64,000 bases of DNA from Mantis religiosa. Lineage: Eukaryota > Arthropoda > Insecta > Mantodea > Mantidae. Numbering within the stretch: position 1 is the stretch's first letter; each line of letters begins with the position of its first letter. Below are positions 33,601-47,915 of this stretch, in pieces. Under the pieces are notes generated by a model. The model was not told where the DNA came from. It saw nothing but the letters and a program-made list of their open reading frames with translations, and searched no databases. A program made the position numbers and the translations under genes. The DNA lies in NCBI GenBank assembly GCA_030765055.1, contig JAUKNK010000057.1, positions 2,240,001-2,304,000 of the forward strand, read 5' to 3'.

Positions 33601-36600
33601 AAACCTAGATGAGCTGCTAGATTGTCCAAGACGAGCTCCTAGATAAACCTAGATGAGCTCCTAGATAGTCCTAGACGAGCTCCTAGATCAACCTAGATGA
33701 GCTCCTAGATAGTCCTAGATGAGCTCCTAGATAAACCTAGATGAGCTCCTAGATAGTCCAGGACGAGCTCCTAGATAAACCTAGATGAGCTACTAGATAG
33801 TCCTAGATAAGTTCCTAGATAGTCCTAGATGAGCTCCTAGATAGTCCTAGATGGGCTCCTAGATAAACCTAGATGAGCTCCTAGATATTCCTAGAAGAGC
33901 TCCTACATAGTCCTAGATGAGTTCCTAGATAGTCCTAGACGAGCTCCTAGATAGTCCTAGACGAGCTCCTAGGTAATCCTAGATGAGCTCCTAGATAATC
34001 CTAGATGAGCTCCTAGATAAACCTAAATGAGCTCCTAGATAGTCCTAGATCAGCTCCTAGATAAACCTAGATGAGCTCCTAGATATTCCTAGAAGAGCTC
34101 CTACAAAGTCCTAGATGAGTTCCTAGATAGTCCTAGACGAGCTCCTAGATAGGCCTAGACGAGCTCCTAGATAATCCTAGACGAGCTCCTAGATAATCAT
34201 AGATGAGCTCCTAGATAAACCTAGATGAGCTCCTAGATAAACTTAGATGACCTCCTAGATAATCCTAGATGAGCTCCTAGATATTCCTAGATGAGCTCCT
34301 AGATAAACAGAGATGAGCGCCTAGATAGTCCTAGATGAGCTCCTAGATAAACCTACATGAGCTCATAGATAAATCTACATGAGCTCATAGATAAACCTAG
34401 ATGAGCTCCTATATAGTCCCAGATGAGCTCATAGACAAACCTAGATCAGATCCTAGATAAACCTAGATGAGCTGCTAGATAGTCCCAGATGAGCTCCTAG
34501 ATAAACCTAGATGAGCCCCTAGATAATCCTAGATGAGCTCCTAGATATTCCTAGAAGAGCTCCTAGATAAACAGAGATGAGCTCCTAGATACTTAGATGT
34601 GCTCCTAGATAATCCTAGATGAGCTCCTAAGTAGTCCTAGACGAGCTCCTAGATAAACCTAGATGACCTCCTAGATAGTCCTAGACGAGCTCCTAGATAG
34701 TCCTACATGAGCTCCTAGATAAACCTAGTTGAGCTCCTAGATAGTCCTAGACGAGCTCCTAGATAAACCTAGATGAGCTCCTAGATAGTCCTAGACGAGC
34801 TCCTAGATAGGCCTAGACGAGCTCCTAGATAATCCTAGATGAGCTCCTAGATAATCATAGATGAGCTCCTAGATAATCTTAGATGAGCTAATAGATAAAC
34901 TTAGATGACCTCCTAGATAATCCTAGATGAGCTCCTAGATATTCCTAGATGAGCTCCTAGATAAACAGAGATGAGCGCGTAGATAGTCCTAGATGAGCTC
35001 CTAGATAAACCTACATGAGCTCATAGATAAATCTACATGAGCTCATAGATAAACCTAGATGAGCTCCTATATAGTCCCAGATAAGCTCCTAGACAAACCT
35101 AGATCAGATCCTAGATAAACCTAGATGAGCTGCTAGATAGTCCCAGATGAGCTCCTAGATAAACCTAGATGAGCTCCTAGATAATCCTAGATGAGCTCCT
35201 AGATATTCCTAGAAGAGCTCCTAGATAAACAGAGATGAGCTCCTAGATAGTCAGATGTGCTCCTAGATAATCCTAGATGAGCTCCTAAGTAGTCCTAGAC
35301 GAGCTCCTAGATAAACCTAGATGAGCTCCTAGATAGTCCTAGACGAGCTCCTAGATAGTCCTACATGAGCTCCTAGATAAACCTAGATGAGCTCCTAGAT
35401 AGTCCTAGACGAGCTCCTAGATAAACCTAGATGAGCTCCTATATAGTCCTAGACGAGCTCCTAGATCAACCCAGATGAGCTCCTAGATAGTCCTAGATGA
35501 GCTCCTAGATAAAACTAGATGAGCTCCTAGATAGTCCTAGACGAGCTCCTAGATAGTCCTAGACGAGCTACTAGATAATCCTAGATGAGCTCCTAGATAA
35601 TCCTAGATGAGCTCCTAGATAGTCCTAGACGAGCTCCTAGATAAACGTAGATGAGCTCCTAGATAGTCCTAGACGAGCTCCTAGATCAACCTAGATGAGC
35701 TCCTAGATAGTCATAGATGAGCTCCTAGATAAACCTAGATGAGCTCCTAGATAGTCCTAGACGAGCCCCTGGATAAACCTAAATAAGCTCCTATGTAGTC
35801 CTAGATAAGCTCCTAGATAAACCTAGATAAGCTCCTATATAGTCCTAGATGAGCTCCTAGAAAAACCTAGATGAGCTCCTATAAAGTCCTAGATAAGATC
35901 CTAGATAAACATAGATGAGCTCCTATATAGTCCTAGATAAGCTCCTAGATAAACCTAGATAAGCTCCTAGATAAACCTAGATAAGCTCCTATATAGTCCT
36001 AGATAAGCTCCTAGATAAACCTAGATAAGCTCCTAGATAGTCCCAGATGAGCTCCTAGACAAACCTAGATCAGATCCTAGATAAACCTAGATGAGCTGCT
36101 AGATAGTCCTAGATGAGCTCCTAGATAATCCTAGATGAGCTCCTAGATAGTCCTAGACGAGCTCCTAGATAAAACTAGATGAGCTCCTAGATAGTCCTAG
36201 ACGAGCTCCTAGATCAACCTAGATGAGCTCCTAGATAGTCCTAGATGAGCTCCTAGATAAACCTAGATGAGCTCCTAGATAGTCCTAGACGAGCTCCTAG
36301 ATAGTCCTAGACGAGCTCCTATATAAACCTAGATGAGCTCCTAGATAGTCCTAGACGAGCTCCTATATCAACCTAGATGAGCTCCTAGATAGTCCTAGAT
36401 GAGCTCCTAGATAAACCTAGATGAGCTCGTGGATAGTCCTAGACGAGCTCGTGGATAGTCCTAGACGAGCTCCTAGATAGTCCTAGACGAGCTCCTAGAT
36501 AAACCTAGATGAGCTCCTAGATAGTCCTAGCCGAGCTCCTAGATCAACCTATATGAGCTCCTAGATAGTCCTAGACGAGCTCCTGGATAAACCTAGATGA

Positions 36601-39084
36601 GCTCCTAGATAGTCCTAGACGAGGTCCTAGATAAACCTAGATGAGCTCCTAGATAAACCTAGATGAGCTCCTAGATAGTCCTAGACGAGCTCCTAGATCA
36701 ACCTAGATGAGCTCCTAGATAGTCCTAGACGAGCTCCTGGATAAACCTAGATGAGCTCCTAGATAGTCCTAGACGAGCTCCTAGATCAACCTAGATGAGC
36801 TCCTAGATAAACCTAGATGAGCTCCTAGATAAACCTAGATGAGCTCCTAGATAGTCCTAGACGAGCTCCTAGATAAACCTAGATGAGCTCCTGGATAAAC
36901 CTAGATGAGCTCCTAGATAGTCCTCAACGAGCTCCTAGATAAACCTAGGTGAGATCCTAGATAGTCCTAGATGAGCTCCTAGATAAACCTAGATGAGCTC
37001 CTAGATAGTCCTAGACGAGCTCCTGGATAAACATAGATAAGCTCCTATATAGTCCTAGATAAGCTCCTATTTAAACCTAGATAAGCTCCTATATAGTCCT
37101 AGATGAGCTCCTAGAAAAACCTAGATGAGCTCCTATATAGTCCAAAATAAGCTCCTAGATAAACATAGATGAGCTCCTATATAGTCCTAGATAAGCTCCT
37201 AGATAAACCTAGATAAGCTCCTATATAGTCCTAGATAAGCTCCTAGATAAACATAGATAAGCTCCTAGATAGTCCCAGATGAGCTCCTAGACAACCCTAG
37301 ATCAGATCCTAGATAAACCTAGATGAGCTGCTAGATAGGCTCAGATGAGCTCCTAGATAAACCTAGATGAGCTCCTAGATAATCCTAGATGAGTTCCTAG
37401 ATATTCCTGGATTAGCTCCTAGATAAACCGAGATGAGCTCCTAGATAGTCCTAGATGAGCTCCTAGATAATCCTAGACGAGCTCCTAGATAATCCTAGAT
37501 GAGCTCTTAGATAATCCTAGACGAGCTCCTGGATAAACCTAGATGAGCTCCTAGATAGTCCTAGACGAGCTCCTAGATCAACCTAGATGAGCTCCTAGAT
37601 AGTCCTAGACGAGCTCCTAGATAAACCTAGATGAGCTCCTAGATAGTCCTAGATGATCTCCTAGATAAACCTAGATGAGCTCCTAGATATTCCTAGATGA
37701 GCTCCTAGATAAACCTAGATGAGCTCCTAGATAGTCCTAGACGAGCTCCTAGATCAACCTAGATGAGCTCCTAGATAGTCCTAGATGAGATCCTAGATAA
37801 ACCTAGATGAGCTCCTAGATAGTCCTAGTCGAGCTCCTGGATAAACCTAGATAAGCTCCTATATAGTCCTAGATAAGCTCCTAGATAAACCTAGATAATC
37901 TCCTATATAGTCCTAGATGAGCTCCTAGAAAAACCTAGATGAGCTCCTATGTAGTCCTAGATAAGCTCCTAGATAAACCTAGATAAGCTCCTATATAGTC
38001 CTAGATAAGCTCCTAGATAAACCTAGATGAGCTCCTATATAGTCCTAGATAAGCTCCTATATAAACCTAGATAAGGTCCTATATAGTCCTAGATAAGCTC
38101 CTAGATAAACCTAGATAAGCTCCTATATAGTCCTAGATAAGCTCGTATATAGTCCTAGATAACCTCCTAGATAGTCCTAGATGAGCTCCTGGATAAACCT
38201 AGATAAGCTCCTATATAGTCCTAGATAAGCTCTTAGAAAAACCTAGATGAGCTCCTATATAGTCCTAGATAAGCTCCTAGATAAACCTAGATGAGCTCCT
38301 ATATAGTCCTAGATAAGCTCCTAGACAAACCTAGATAAGCTCCTATATAGTCCTAGATAAGCTCCTAGATAAACCTAGATAAGCTCCTATATAGTCCTAG
38401 ATGAGCTCCTAGAAAAACCTAGATGAGCTCCTATATAGTCCTAGATAAGCTCCTAGATAAACATAGATGAGCTCCTATATAGTCCTAGATAAGCTCCTAG
38501 ATAAACCTAGATAAGCTCCTATATAGTCCTAGATAAGCTCATAGATAAACCTAGATAAGCTCCTATATAGTCCTAGACGAGCTCCTAGATAATCCTAGAT
38601 GAGCTCCTAGTTAATCCTAGATGAGCTCCTAGATAATCCTAGACGAGCTCCTTGATAGTCCTAGAGGACCTCCTAGATAAACCTAGATGAGCTCCTAGAT
38701 AGTCCTAGACGAGCTCCTAGATCAACCTAGATGCGCTCCTAAATAGTCCTAGATGAGCTCCTTGATAAACCTAGATGAGCTCCTAGATAGTCCTAGATAG
38801 TCCCAGAGGAGCTCCCGGATAAACCTAGATAAGCTCCTATATAGTCCTAGATAAGCTCCTAGATAAACCTAGATAATCTCCTATATAGTCCTAGATGAGC
38901 TCCTAGAAAAACCTAGATGAGCTCCTATATAGTCCTTGATAAGCTCCTAGATGAACCTAGATGAGCTCCTATATAGTCCTAGATAAGCTCCTAGATAAAC
39001 CTAGATAAGCTCCTATATAGTCCTAGATAAGCTCATAGATATACCTAGATAAGCTCCTATATAGTCCTAGATAAGCTCCTATAT
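27648..39084. repeat. 22-bp satellite array (copy 2)
   Basis: 11437 bp, 22 bp longer than in copy 1. The net is the sum of -22 (near 29320), +44 (near 29600), +22 (near 30865) and -22 (near 33545). The nested higher-order repeats of copy 1 are retained. Confidence 0.97.
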
Positions 39085-40060
39085 AGTCCCAGACTATCTC
39101 CTAGATAGTCCTAGACAAATCCTAGACAAGTCCTAGACAAGTCCTAGACAGTCCTACACTATCTCCTAGATAGTCCTAGACCAATTCTAGAAAGTCCTAG
39201 ACAAATCCTAGACAAGTCCTAGACAAGTCCTAGATAGTCCTAGACTATCTCCTAGATAGTCTTAGACAAATCCTAGATAGTCCTAGACAAATCCTAGACA
39301 AGTCCTAGACAAGTCCTAGATAGTCCTAGACTATCTCCTAGATAGTCCTAGACTATCTCCTATATAGTCCTAGACAAATCCTAGATAGTCCTAAACAAAC
39401 TCCTTGATAGTCCTAGACTACTCCTAGATAGTCCTAGACTATCTCCTAGATAGTCCTAGACAAATCCAAAATAGTCCTAGACAAATCCTAGACAAGTCCT
39501 AGATAGTCCTAGACTATCTCCTAGTTAGTCCTAGACTATCTCCTAGATAGTGCTAGACAAATCCTCGATAGTCCTAGACAAGTCCTAGATAGTCCTAGAC
39601 TATCTCCTAGATAGTCCTAGACTATCCCCAAGAAAGTCCTAGACAAATCCTAGATAGTCCTAAACAAACTCCTAGATAGTCCTAGACTATCTCCTAGATA
39701 GTCCTAGACAAATCCTGAATAGTCCTAGACAAATCCTAGACAAATCCTAGGTAGTCCTAGACTATCTCCTAGATAGTCCTAGACTATCTCCTAGATAGTG
39801 CTAGACAAATCCTCGATAGTCCTAGACAAGTCCTAGATAGTCCTAGACTATCTCCTAGATAGTCATAGACTATCCCCTAGATAGTCCTAGACAAATCCTA
39901 GATAGTCCTAAACAAAGTCCTAGATAGTCCTAGACTACTCCTAGATAGTCCTAGACAAATCCTAGATGGTCCTAGACAAATAATAGACAAGTCCTAGACA
40001 AGTCCTAATTAGTCCTAGACAAATCCTAGATAATCCTAGACAAAACCTAGACAAGTCCTA
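39085..40060. repeat. Palindrome-rich sub-array, first (copy 2)
   Basis: Equivalent of 14385-15360, same length, with isolated substitutions (for example CAAATCC for CAAGTCC near 39745). Confidence 0.93.
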
Positions 40061-40604
40061 GATAAACCTAGATAAGCTCATATATAGTCCTAGATGAGCT
40101 CCTTAATAAACCTAGATAAGCTCATATATAGTCCTAGATGAAGTCCTAGATTAACCTAGATGAGCTCCTAGATAAACCTAGATAAGCTCATATATAGTCC
40201 TAGATGAGCTCCTAGATAAACCTAGATGAGCTCCTAGATAAACCTAGATGAGCTCCTAGATAAACCTAGATAAGCTCCTATATAGTCCTAGATGAGCTCC
40301 TAGATAAACCTAGATGAGCTCCTAGATATTCTTAAATGAGCTCCTAGATAAGCCGAGATAAGCTCCTAGATAAACCTAGATGAGCTCCTAGATAAACCTA
40401 GATGAGCTCCTAGATAAACCTAGATAAGCTCGTATATAGTCCTAGATAAGCTCATAGATAAACCTAGATAAGCTCCTATATAGTCCCAGATGAGCTCCTA
40501 GATAAACTTAGATAATCTCGTATATAGTCCTAGATGAGCTCCTAGATAAACCTAGATAATCTCGTATATAATCCTAGATAAGCTCCGATATAGTCCTAGA
40601 TGAG
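40061..40604. repeat. 22-bp satellite, AAGCTCATATATAG subtype, first (copy 2)
   Basis: Equivalent of 15361-15904, same length. Confidence 0.9.
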
Positions 40605-40828
40605 AATGGTCATCTTCACCGTTACGATCCGTCGCACGGTTTAGGAGCTACGGCTCTGGCGGGAAAACGGCGTTACCTTCGGGGGCTGATTTCTGGGCCG
40701 CGGTCGGGCGGACGGGGACCAAACTCGGTATTCCGTGGTTATATTACCTCCCCTAACAGGATCGGTGGTCAAAAACTTTATATCTATACCGCAAGCCCGT
40801 CACCGCCCCTATTTATGTCCTCCGCCAA
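40605..40828. repeat. Embedded GC-rich block (copy 2)
   Basis: Equivalent of 15905-16128. At about 40675 it reads GTTACCTTCG where copy 1 reads GTTGCCTTCG; the paralogous block at 42837 reads GTTATCTTCG. Confidence 0.9.
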
Positions 40829-42160
40829 CTCCTAGATAGTCCTAGACTAACTCCTAGATAGTCTAAGACTATCGCCTAGATAGTCCTAGACAAATCCTAG
40901 ATAGTCCCAGACAAATCTTAGAAAAGTCCTAGACAAGTCCTAGATAGTCCTAGACTAATTACTGGATAGACCTAGACTATCTCCTAGATAGTCCTAGACT
41001 ATCTCCTAGATAGTCCCAGACTATCTCCTAGATAGTCCTAGACAAATCCTAGACAAGTCCTAGACAAGTCCTAGACAGTCCTACACTATCTCCTAGATAG
41101 TCCTAGACCAATTCTAGAAAGTCCTAGACAAATCCTAGACAAGTCCTAGACAAGTCCTAGACAAGTCCTAGATAGTCCTAGACTATCTCCTAGATAGTCT
41201 TAGACAAATCCTAGATAGTCCTAGACAAATCCTAGACAAGTCCTAGACAAGTCCTAGATAGTCCTAGACTATCTCCTAGATAGTCCTAGACTATCTCCTA
41301 TATAGTCCTAGACAAATCCTAGATAGTCCTAAACAAACTCCTTGATAGTCCTAGACTACTCCTAGATAGTCCTAGACTATCTCCTAGATAGTCCTAGACA
41401 AATCCAAAATAGTCCTAGACAAATCCTAGACAAGTCCTAGATAGTCCTAGACTATCTCCTAGAGAGTCCTACACTATCTCCTAAATAGTGCTAGACAAAT
41501 CCTCGATAGTCCTAAACAAACTCCTAGATAGTCCTAGACTATCTCCTAGATAGTCCTAGACAAATCCTGAATAGTCCTAGACAAATCCTAGACAAGTCCT
41601 AGATAGTCCTAGACTATCTCCTAGTTAGTCCTAGACTATCTCCTAGATAGTGCTAGACAAATCCTCGATAGTCCTAGACAAGTCCTAGATAGTCCTAGAC
41701 TATCTCCTAGATAGTCCTAGACTATCCCCTAGAAAGTCCTAGACAAATCCTAGATAGTCCTAAACAAACTCCTAGATAGTCCTAGACTATCTCCTAGATA
41801 GTCCTAGACAAATCCTGAATAGTCCTAGACAAATCCTAGACAAGTCCTAGGTAGTCCTAGACTATCTCCTAGATAGTCCTAGACTATCTCCTAGATAGTG
41901 CTAGACAAATCCTCGATAGTCCTAGACAAGTCCTAGATAGTCCTAGACTATCTCCTAGATAGTCATAGACTATCCCCTAGATAGTCCTAGACAAATCCTA
42001 GATAGTCCTAAACAAAGTCCTAGATAGTCCTAGACTACTCCTAGATAGTCCTAGACAAATCCTAGATGGTCCTAGACAAATAATAGACAAGTCCTAGACA
42101 AGTCCTAATTAGTCCTAGACAAATCCTAGATAATCCTAGACAAATCCTAGACAAGTCCTA
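40829..42160. repeat. Palindrome-rich sub-array, second (copy 2)
   Basis: Equivalent of 16129-17460, same length and monomer order. Confidence 0.92.
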
Positions 42161-42836
42161 GATAAACCTAGATAAGCTCATATATAGTCCTAGATGAGCT
42201 CCTTAATAAACCTAGATAAGCTCATATATAGTCCTAGATGAGCTCCTAGATAAACCTAGATGAGCTCCTGGATAAACCTATATTAGCTCTTATATAGTCC
42301 TAGATGAGCTCCTAGATAAACCTAGATGAGCTCCTGGATAAACCTATATTAGCTCTTATATAGTCCTAGATGAGCTCCTAGATTAACCTAGATGAGCTCC
42401 TAGATAAACCTAGATAAGCTCATATATAGTCCTAGATGAGCTCCTAGATAAACCTAGATGAGCTCCTAGATAAACCTAGATGAGCTCCTAGATAAACCTA
42501 GATAAGCTCCTATATAGTCCTAGATGAGCTCCTAGATAAACCTAGATGAGCTCCTAGATAGTCTTAAATGAGCTCCTAGATAAGCCGAGATAAGCTCCTA
42601 GATAAACCTAGATGAGCTCCTAGATAAACCTAGATGAGCTCCTAGATAAACCTAGATAAGCTCGTATATAGTCCTAGATAAGCTCATAGATAAACCTAGA
42701 TAAGCTCCTATATAGTCCCAGATGAGCTCCTAGATAAACTTAGATAATCTCGTATATAGTCCTAGATGAGCTCCTAGATAAACCTAGATAATCTCGTATA
42801 TAATCCTAGATAAGCTCCGATATAGTCCTAGATGAG
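42161..42836. repeat. 22-bp satellite, AAGCTCATATATAG subtype, second (copy 2)
   Basis: Equivalent of 17461-18070 plus a 66-bp tandem duplication at about 42300-42365 (three monomers, marked by the TATATTAGCTCTTATATAG variant, present once in copy 1 and twice here). Confidence 0.9.
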
Positions 42837-45800
42837 AATGGTCATCTTCACCGTTACGATCCGTCGCACGGTTTAGGAGCTACGGCTCTGGCGGGAAAAC
42901 GGCGTTATCTTCGGGGGCTTATTTCTGGGCCGCGGTCGGGCGGACGGGGACCAAACTCGGTATTCCGTGGTTATATTACCTCCCCTAACAGGATCGGTGG
43001 TCAAAAACCTTATATCTATACCGCAAGCCCGTCATCCGAAGTACCGGACCTTTCCGCGGGTCGCGGTATCGAACCTAGTACCGCCGTAAGCTAATACGGC
43101 ACTGGGGGTGATAGTACTCGACTAGAGGAAGAGTTTGACACCTCTCGCAAGTCTCTGCGGTCCTCGGTTCAAAAGTTAGGTAAAGTGTCTCAGACGGCGA
43201 CACAAAGCCTAGGTATACTATACACGGGCGCTTAGAGGCGAAGTGGCTAAGTTCCCGAGACCGCTCTCGCGGCCGAACCGCTCGGACGACGACCACCAAA
43301 ATCAGAAATCTTGTCAATCTCGACGAGCCCTACAAAAAAGATTATGTACACTTTTGCGATAGGACGCACCGTTTAAAAATTTATTTTACTCGAGCGGTTT
43401 TTCTGCGGGTTTGCCGAAGAGCGGGAAACGCCAAATTTCGCCGGGGGGCGTACTTCTGGATGCACTAAGACCTGCAACTGTCAAAAAGTCGACCGCGTAA
43501 ACCCCAAATACCGTAAGCGGACACCTCCCGTTTGGGCTAGTTGCGCGTATCTCGCGTACGAGCCAAACTCAGATTCCGGTACTAGAGTTAGGCGAGAACC
43601 TTCCTGCCGAGTTACAAGTCTTTGCTGATATTAGTGATAGAGATATTAATTATCAAAGGTCGTAACGGTTATCGAACCGGGGACTCTAAACGCGGGGGCC
43701 GAATTGGACGAGACTCAGTACGCACGCTGTACTAGAAGCATGCTATTGGGATATGAAGTCAGATCTCTTATATCGGCAGCCATTTACTAGTTATAACAAT
43801 CGTCTGGATAAAGTTCGGCAGCTTCCAGCGGTCACAAATGAGTTAGTTTGTTCTTCAAACTCGAAAGGCGAACCTTCACTGAGAATTACTAGAACATGTC
43901 GTGTTCAAACTGTCGAGAAAGCGACGAGAAAGTACACAAAAAATAGTGATTTGCGTAGGGGTCGAACCAAGGGTCGGAGAGCAATGCCGCTTACTGCATC
44001 TTCTCGGGCTTTTTACGAGAAAGAGTTTGACACCTCGATCACGTTAATCGGACCAGCGGTTCGGGAGTTCTCGAATTTTGAAGGTTGCACGTTTTATTTT
44101 ACGTATGAATATATTACGCAGTTGTACCCACCTGCCTAGGTCGGGGACCATTTTTGCGTAGGATAATTCTGTTAATATCTCCCAAAGTTCTCGTCCGATC
44201 TGCACCAAACTTTGCACAGTGACTTATTTAATTAGTGGCTCGAAGCTATTAAGGTCTAAAAGTCTAAAAGCGGGTCAAAAGGGCCTAAACAGTTTTTTGC
44301 GTCTACAGGCCGAACCAAAGGTCCGCTCTCAAATCTGAAAAAAACATGTTAAAGCACCAATTAAGGGCTTTCATTTGATACCTGGTTCGAATATCTGCGA
44401 CTAAGGACGGCGGAGCTAGGACCGACAACGTGAATGTCCCCGGCCACGTCACTACTCACGCTACATGACGCGAGAGAAAAGAAATTCATGCAAACTTCCG
44501 AGGCTTAGATCTCGCAAACTACTGGTGCAATCTGCACCAAACTCGGTATGCACACTAATTTCAACACCTATTTTAATATGCACTAGTCAAAATTTGCACA
44601 CGACGTCCAGAAATGGACGCAATCCTATGCCACCGTACTTGGGCGTCTAGACGCCGAACTAATGGACGTACGTCAAAAACGAAAACATGTATGGCAAGCA
44701 GAGAAAGAGCACTTTCATTTGGTACCAAGTTTGACTTTCTAGGACAAAGATGCCCGGAGTAATTAGCCGAAAATCAGTAGCCGCTAAAATATACGAGCGA
44801 GCTGGGCTGTCTGGTGACGTCACTACTCACGCTACATGACGCGAGAGAAAAGAAATTCATGCAAACTTCCGAGGCTTAGATCTCGCAAACTACTGGTGCA
44901 ATCTGCACCAAACTCGGTATGCACACTAATTTCAACACCTATTTTAATATGCACTAGTCAAAATTTGCACACGACGTCCAGAAATGGACGCAATCCTATG
45001 CCACTGTACTTTGGCGTCTAGACGCCGAACTAATGGACGCAGGACAAAACTAAAAGCATGTATGGCAAGCTGGTAAAGAGCACTTTCATTTGGGACCAAG
45101 TTTGACTTTCTAGGTCAAAGATGTCCGGAGTAATTAGCCGAAAATCAGGAGCCGCTAAAATATACGTGCGAGCTGGGCCGCCCGCCACCCCCCTCCCACC
45201 ACCCCGGCGAGCTCCTTCGAGCACGGAGGAGAAACTTTTCCCCTCGCCCCCCGCCCGGCAACAATTCTTGCCGACAAAAAATATTTATAATTACCCGTAT
45301 ATTCGAAACTAAACAACGATTGCGCCCAAACCGCTAAGAGTTAAGGAACCAAACTTTGATAGATTCCTATTCTCACGCCAAAGTTTTTTTTGGCGCTAGC
45401 CGCGTCTCGCTCGGTGCAGCCGTTCGGCCGATCGTGACTATTTTCGATTACCGAAAGTACAGTGCCCTGCGCGCACCGTTTGGAGTTAAGAAACCAAACT
45501 CGGTGCACGAACCCTACTCGAAAGGGGCTTTCTTTTGCACCAAGCCGGATCTCGATATCTGGCCTCTTTCCGGTTTTGCACTTAAATCTTTGGGGCTCCG
45601 TAACGCTCGAACCGAGGACCCTACGACCTCCAAACTCGCTGGGCGGCTACGCAACTACATCCTCTACACAAAAGCTTATGTGACCCGAGGCCTCGCGACC
45701 CATACTTACGTAGCTATTCCATATTACCCGACCACGCCCTAACTAACCCCCTCTCGCTTACGGTTTAGCCAATCGCACCTCATATCCCAAAAGTAGGCGT

Positions 45801-46846
45801 CATTCTAAGACTTGCTGCCGAGTTTCGCTCCTCCCCGGCCGGCCGTTCCGGAGAAAATAAAGAAAATATTTTGCTAAAATACGTTTTCCCGAACTCCCTC
45901 GCGGCCAAACTAATAGCACCAAAGTCACGAAAATCGGCGGACGGCCTCATACTAAGTTCTTCTAGACGATATTAAAGTCTCGTCGCAGTTACTGTTGTAC
46001 AAGTACACGAAAACTGCTTGGATATGTTTTATGCGAACCAAGGACTCCCGCCGTCAAACCAGTGACGGCAGCAACTCGAAAATCGATAGACGGGCTCATA
46101 CTAACCTCTTCTAGACGATATTTAAGTCTTGTCGCAGTTCCACTTATTAATGTTCACAAAAACGACTTGAATATGTTTCTCACCGGCGTCTTTTTGACAT
46201 GGGCCCACGGGCACACTAAGAGCCTTACGCCAATGTCTAAAAGACAGAAACGAAGCCAAGACTCTCTTATACAAGCCTATATTAATTTGGATTCCATCCG
46301 TTAATTTACGTCTAAGAACGAAGCTTCCGAAAATGACATTTTTTGCCTCACGGCAAAATGCCGCTAACGAAAAAAGCCGTAAACAACGCATCGAACTACG
46401 GCCTCTGGCGCTCAAACCAAACGCACCACTTGCTCCAAAACCTACTCAAATCTTCTTCACAATGTCTTCTTGTGGGAAAAATTATAAAACTTCCCAAAGG
46501 GGCCTTAGATTTTCGGCATTTAGCAATAGTTTTCACAACTGAAACTTGACATTTTTATGTCCTTTCTAACACCGTTTTTGCTTATTACTCACGAACCATT
46601 ACAGATAGAGACATGATTCTTTCACCGATGGATTTGTCCTCACGAGATCTACATTTGGTTATAACACCGTCACTCCGTAATTCATACCGCCGCCGCTAGG
46701 GGCGCTGAACGTTATGCGCGACGGTTTTCTCATCCTAGTGGCTACACCAATAACAGCTTTTGCACCAAAATCAATAGGATGTCTCATCGTAACGCCTTCT
46801 TATAGAATATGTTACAAAAGTTCACAAAGAAGCCCTAGTTCTTTGT
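42837..46846. other. GC-rich, CpG-rich non-array segment (copy 2)
   Basis: Equivalent of 18071-22080 at an offset of 24766 throughout, hence no net indels. Contains the 371-bp pair (44446-45178) and the 149-bp pair (45924-46178). The 128-codon frame at 45356-45742 differs from its copy 1 counterpart by one residue (D to G at residue 13). No gene is called. Confidence 0.8.
44446..45178. repeat. 371-bp tandem duplication (copy 2)
   Basis: Equivalent of 19680-20412. Confidence 0.9.
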
Positions 46847-47636
46847 CAACAAGCTGCTCTATTGTTATGTGACATAAAGATAGCACACATTATTACACAG
46901 AAGCAGTGGCTGTATAGTTATTTCTTTGAGCAGCACATCATGCATTGTTTTATTATTTTACTACATGAGGTCATACTGAGAAACCTGGTAAAACAAGTTA
47001 ATTGTACAGGGCTGCACAATATAAAAAGAACATCAAACCAGAAGAAAATGAAGAGGAAGAGTTCATGGTCAAACCGCAGGAAGAGGGCGTAGATATATGG
47101 CAGGCTTGACATCATGGCTGGAGAGTTGCCAATTGTGAAAGCATGTTTTTGCTGAAAATCCTGACACTATGTATGCAAACTAACCATATAATACATAAGG
47201 AACCTGTTTTTGTTTTTCTCCTTTTTCTCCTGATATTTGTACATGCCTTGTGTACGGTTGAGGAAATCATGAAAAACCTCAAAATGTCCACTGGAAAATC
47301 TATAAGAGACTTTGATTGGAATGTGACTGTTACAGCTAAGTGGTACAAAAGCAAAATATCTACATAAGTACCAAAACCAAGACCCAAACTCAAACCCTTG
47401 CTTATAACTTAAATGTTAAGCATAAATGTATTTTATACAGAAAAACACAGGAATTTCATTAAATTGCTTTACAAAATAAATTATTCCTATATCATATACT
47501 TTTTATATTTAAGTAAGCACTATATAATGACAAATAGTGCATTTTGACTTTGTATCATCTTCTGAAATGTTTTTCTATAAAACTAAGAATGCCTTTGTTG
47601 AAGTTAGTGATGACTTAAAACAAGATTGGAAAGGTA

Positions 47637-47915
47637 GTCAGACTGAAAAATTCAATGCCATAGCTTGGATTTGAACCATGTATCTTCTGGTCTCCGTCCA
47701 GCCGCTCTAAATCATTGACCTACTATGGCCAACGTGCCGACATGACATTAAATTCTCCAAATGACTCGTATGTATGAGAGTCCTTAGTGGTCTACCAGGA
47801 AACATACTAGTCAGTTGGAGAATTTAATGTCATGCTGGCACTTTGGCCATAGTAGCTCAATTGTTTAGATCCGTGGTTCAAATCCCGGCTATGGCATTGA
47901 ATATTTCAGTCTGAC
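47637..47915. mobile_element. Foldback element with two inverted tRNA-like modules (copy 2)
   Basis: Equivalent of 22873-23151, with the full-length module at 47656-47729 (minus) and the module lacking the anticodon arm at 47846-47896 (plus). Confidence 0.8.
47656..47729 (-). pseudogene. tRNA-like module, full length, minus strand (copy 2)
   Basis: Same as 22892-22965: perfect 7-bp acceptor stem, exact B box, GGA at the anticodon position, no U33. Confidence 0.65.
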